This document shows positions 11,783 through 11,870 of a stretch of DNA of 11,870 bases, piece after piece; the first letter of the stretch is position 1; each line of letters opens with the position of its first letter. The stretch is from NCBI GenBank assembly GCA_945906715.1, contig CAMDRK010000056.1, positions 1-11,870 of the forward strand. Direction: 5' to 3'. The position numbers and the translations under genes were made by a program. This DNA comes from Nitrospira lenta (GTDB lineage: Bacteria > Nitrospirota > Nitrospiria > Nitrospirales > Nitrospiraceae). Under the pieces are notes generated by a model. It saw only the letters and a list, made by a program, of their open reading frames with translations, did not search any database and was not told where the DNA came from.

Positions 11783-11870
11783 ATGACCACACGGTTTGTC
11801 ATTCCTGTTACCGCCGCGCTAGCTTGCGCAATTTTTGTTGCGGCATGCGGACAAGGCGGCTCACCGCCAA
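11783..11870 (+). CDS. Lipoprotein, 5' end only
   Basis: ATG 11783 with GGAGGA about 9 nt upstream opens a frame that runs off the window after 29 codons. It encodes a lipoprotein signal peptide, MTTRFVIPVTAALACAIFVAAC, with lipobox VAAC (Cys22), then GQGGSPP. The mature domain is not in the window, so the function is unknown. The preceding gap (11599-11782) shows no other gene. Confidence 0.7.
   Translation, partial: MTTRFVIPVTAALACAIFVAACGQGGSPP

Overview
The window looks like an accessory, gene-poor stretch of a moderately G+C-rich, Gram-negative-type bacterial chromosome. Several proteins have lipoprotein or Sec signal peptides. The gene mix (class V glyoxylate-type aminotransferase, CPBP protease, PD40 lipoprotein, short HPF-like protein, two higBA loci) and the intergenic repeats remind me of Nitrospira/Nitrospirota. 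That assignment is from memory of similar sequences and was not searched.

Layout. 1-412: the end of a minus-strand higBA module (intact higB, with higA presumably beyond the left edge) and a 54-nt near-perfect hairpin. 587-3175, minus strand: a compact three-gene operon of class V aminotransferase, a 51-residue one-helix membrane protein and an amidohydrolase. 3191-3313: a divergent intergenic region made of a 9-bp-periodic inverted repeat. 3366-4868: a CPBP (CAAX-like) membrane protease with a long N-terminal extension. 4867-5041: a 175-bp element with 20-bp terminal inverted repeats, exactly filling the gap to the convergent NAD-dependent epimerase-like gene (5041-5853). 5944-7208: two relics, a lipoprotein beta-propeller gene cut by an in-frame TAA, and an Lhr-helicase gene reduced to its first ~40 and last ~50 codons. 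7212-7619, minus: a DUF3015-like lipoprotein. 7771-8838, plus: a repeat-containing protein of unknown function, followed by tandem terminators. 8962-9421: a second 9-bp-periodic repeat and what may be a decayed integron-type gene cassette with an attC-like end. 9543-10187: a second higBA locus whose toxin carries two in-frame TAG codons while the antitoxin is intact. 10512-10847, minus: a small secreted Asn/Tyr-rich protein. 10922-11191: a transposase-less element with 16-bp inverted ends that encloses two REP-like hairpins. 11284-11598: an HPF/RaiA-like protein behind a clear promoter. 11783-end: the start of a lipoprotein gene.

Common threads. First, relics with point nonsense codons in otherwise open frames (beta-propeller, lhr, higB, possibly the cassette ORF) point to recent decay and a region that tolerates insertion and loss. 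Second, there are at least four kinds of non-coding inverted-repeat element, two of which occupy whole intergenic gaps. Third, both higB loci share the same promoter geometry (TTGACA, 17 bp, TACAGT or TACACT, then 6 nt to a GTG codon), which predicts leaderless toxin mRNAs. No RNA gene, CRISPR array or intact transposase was seen.
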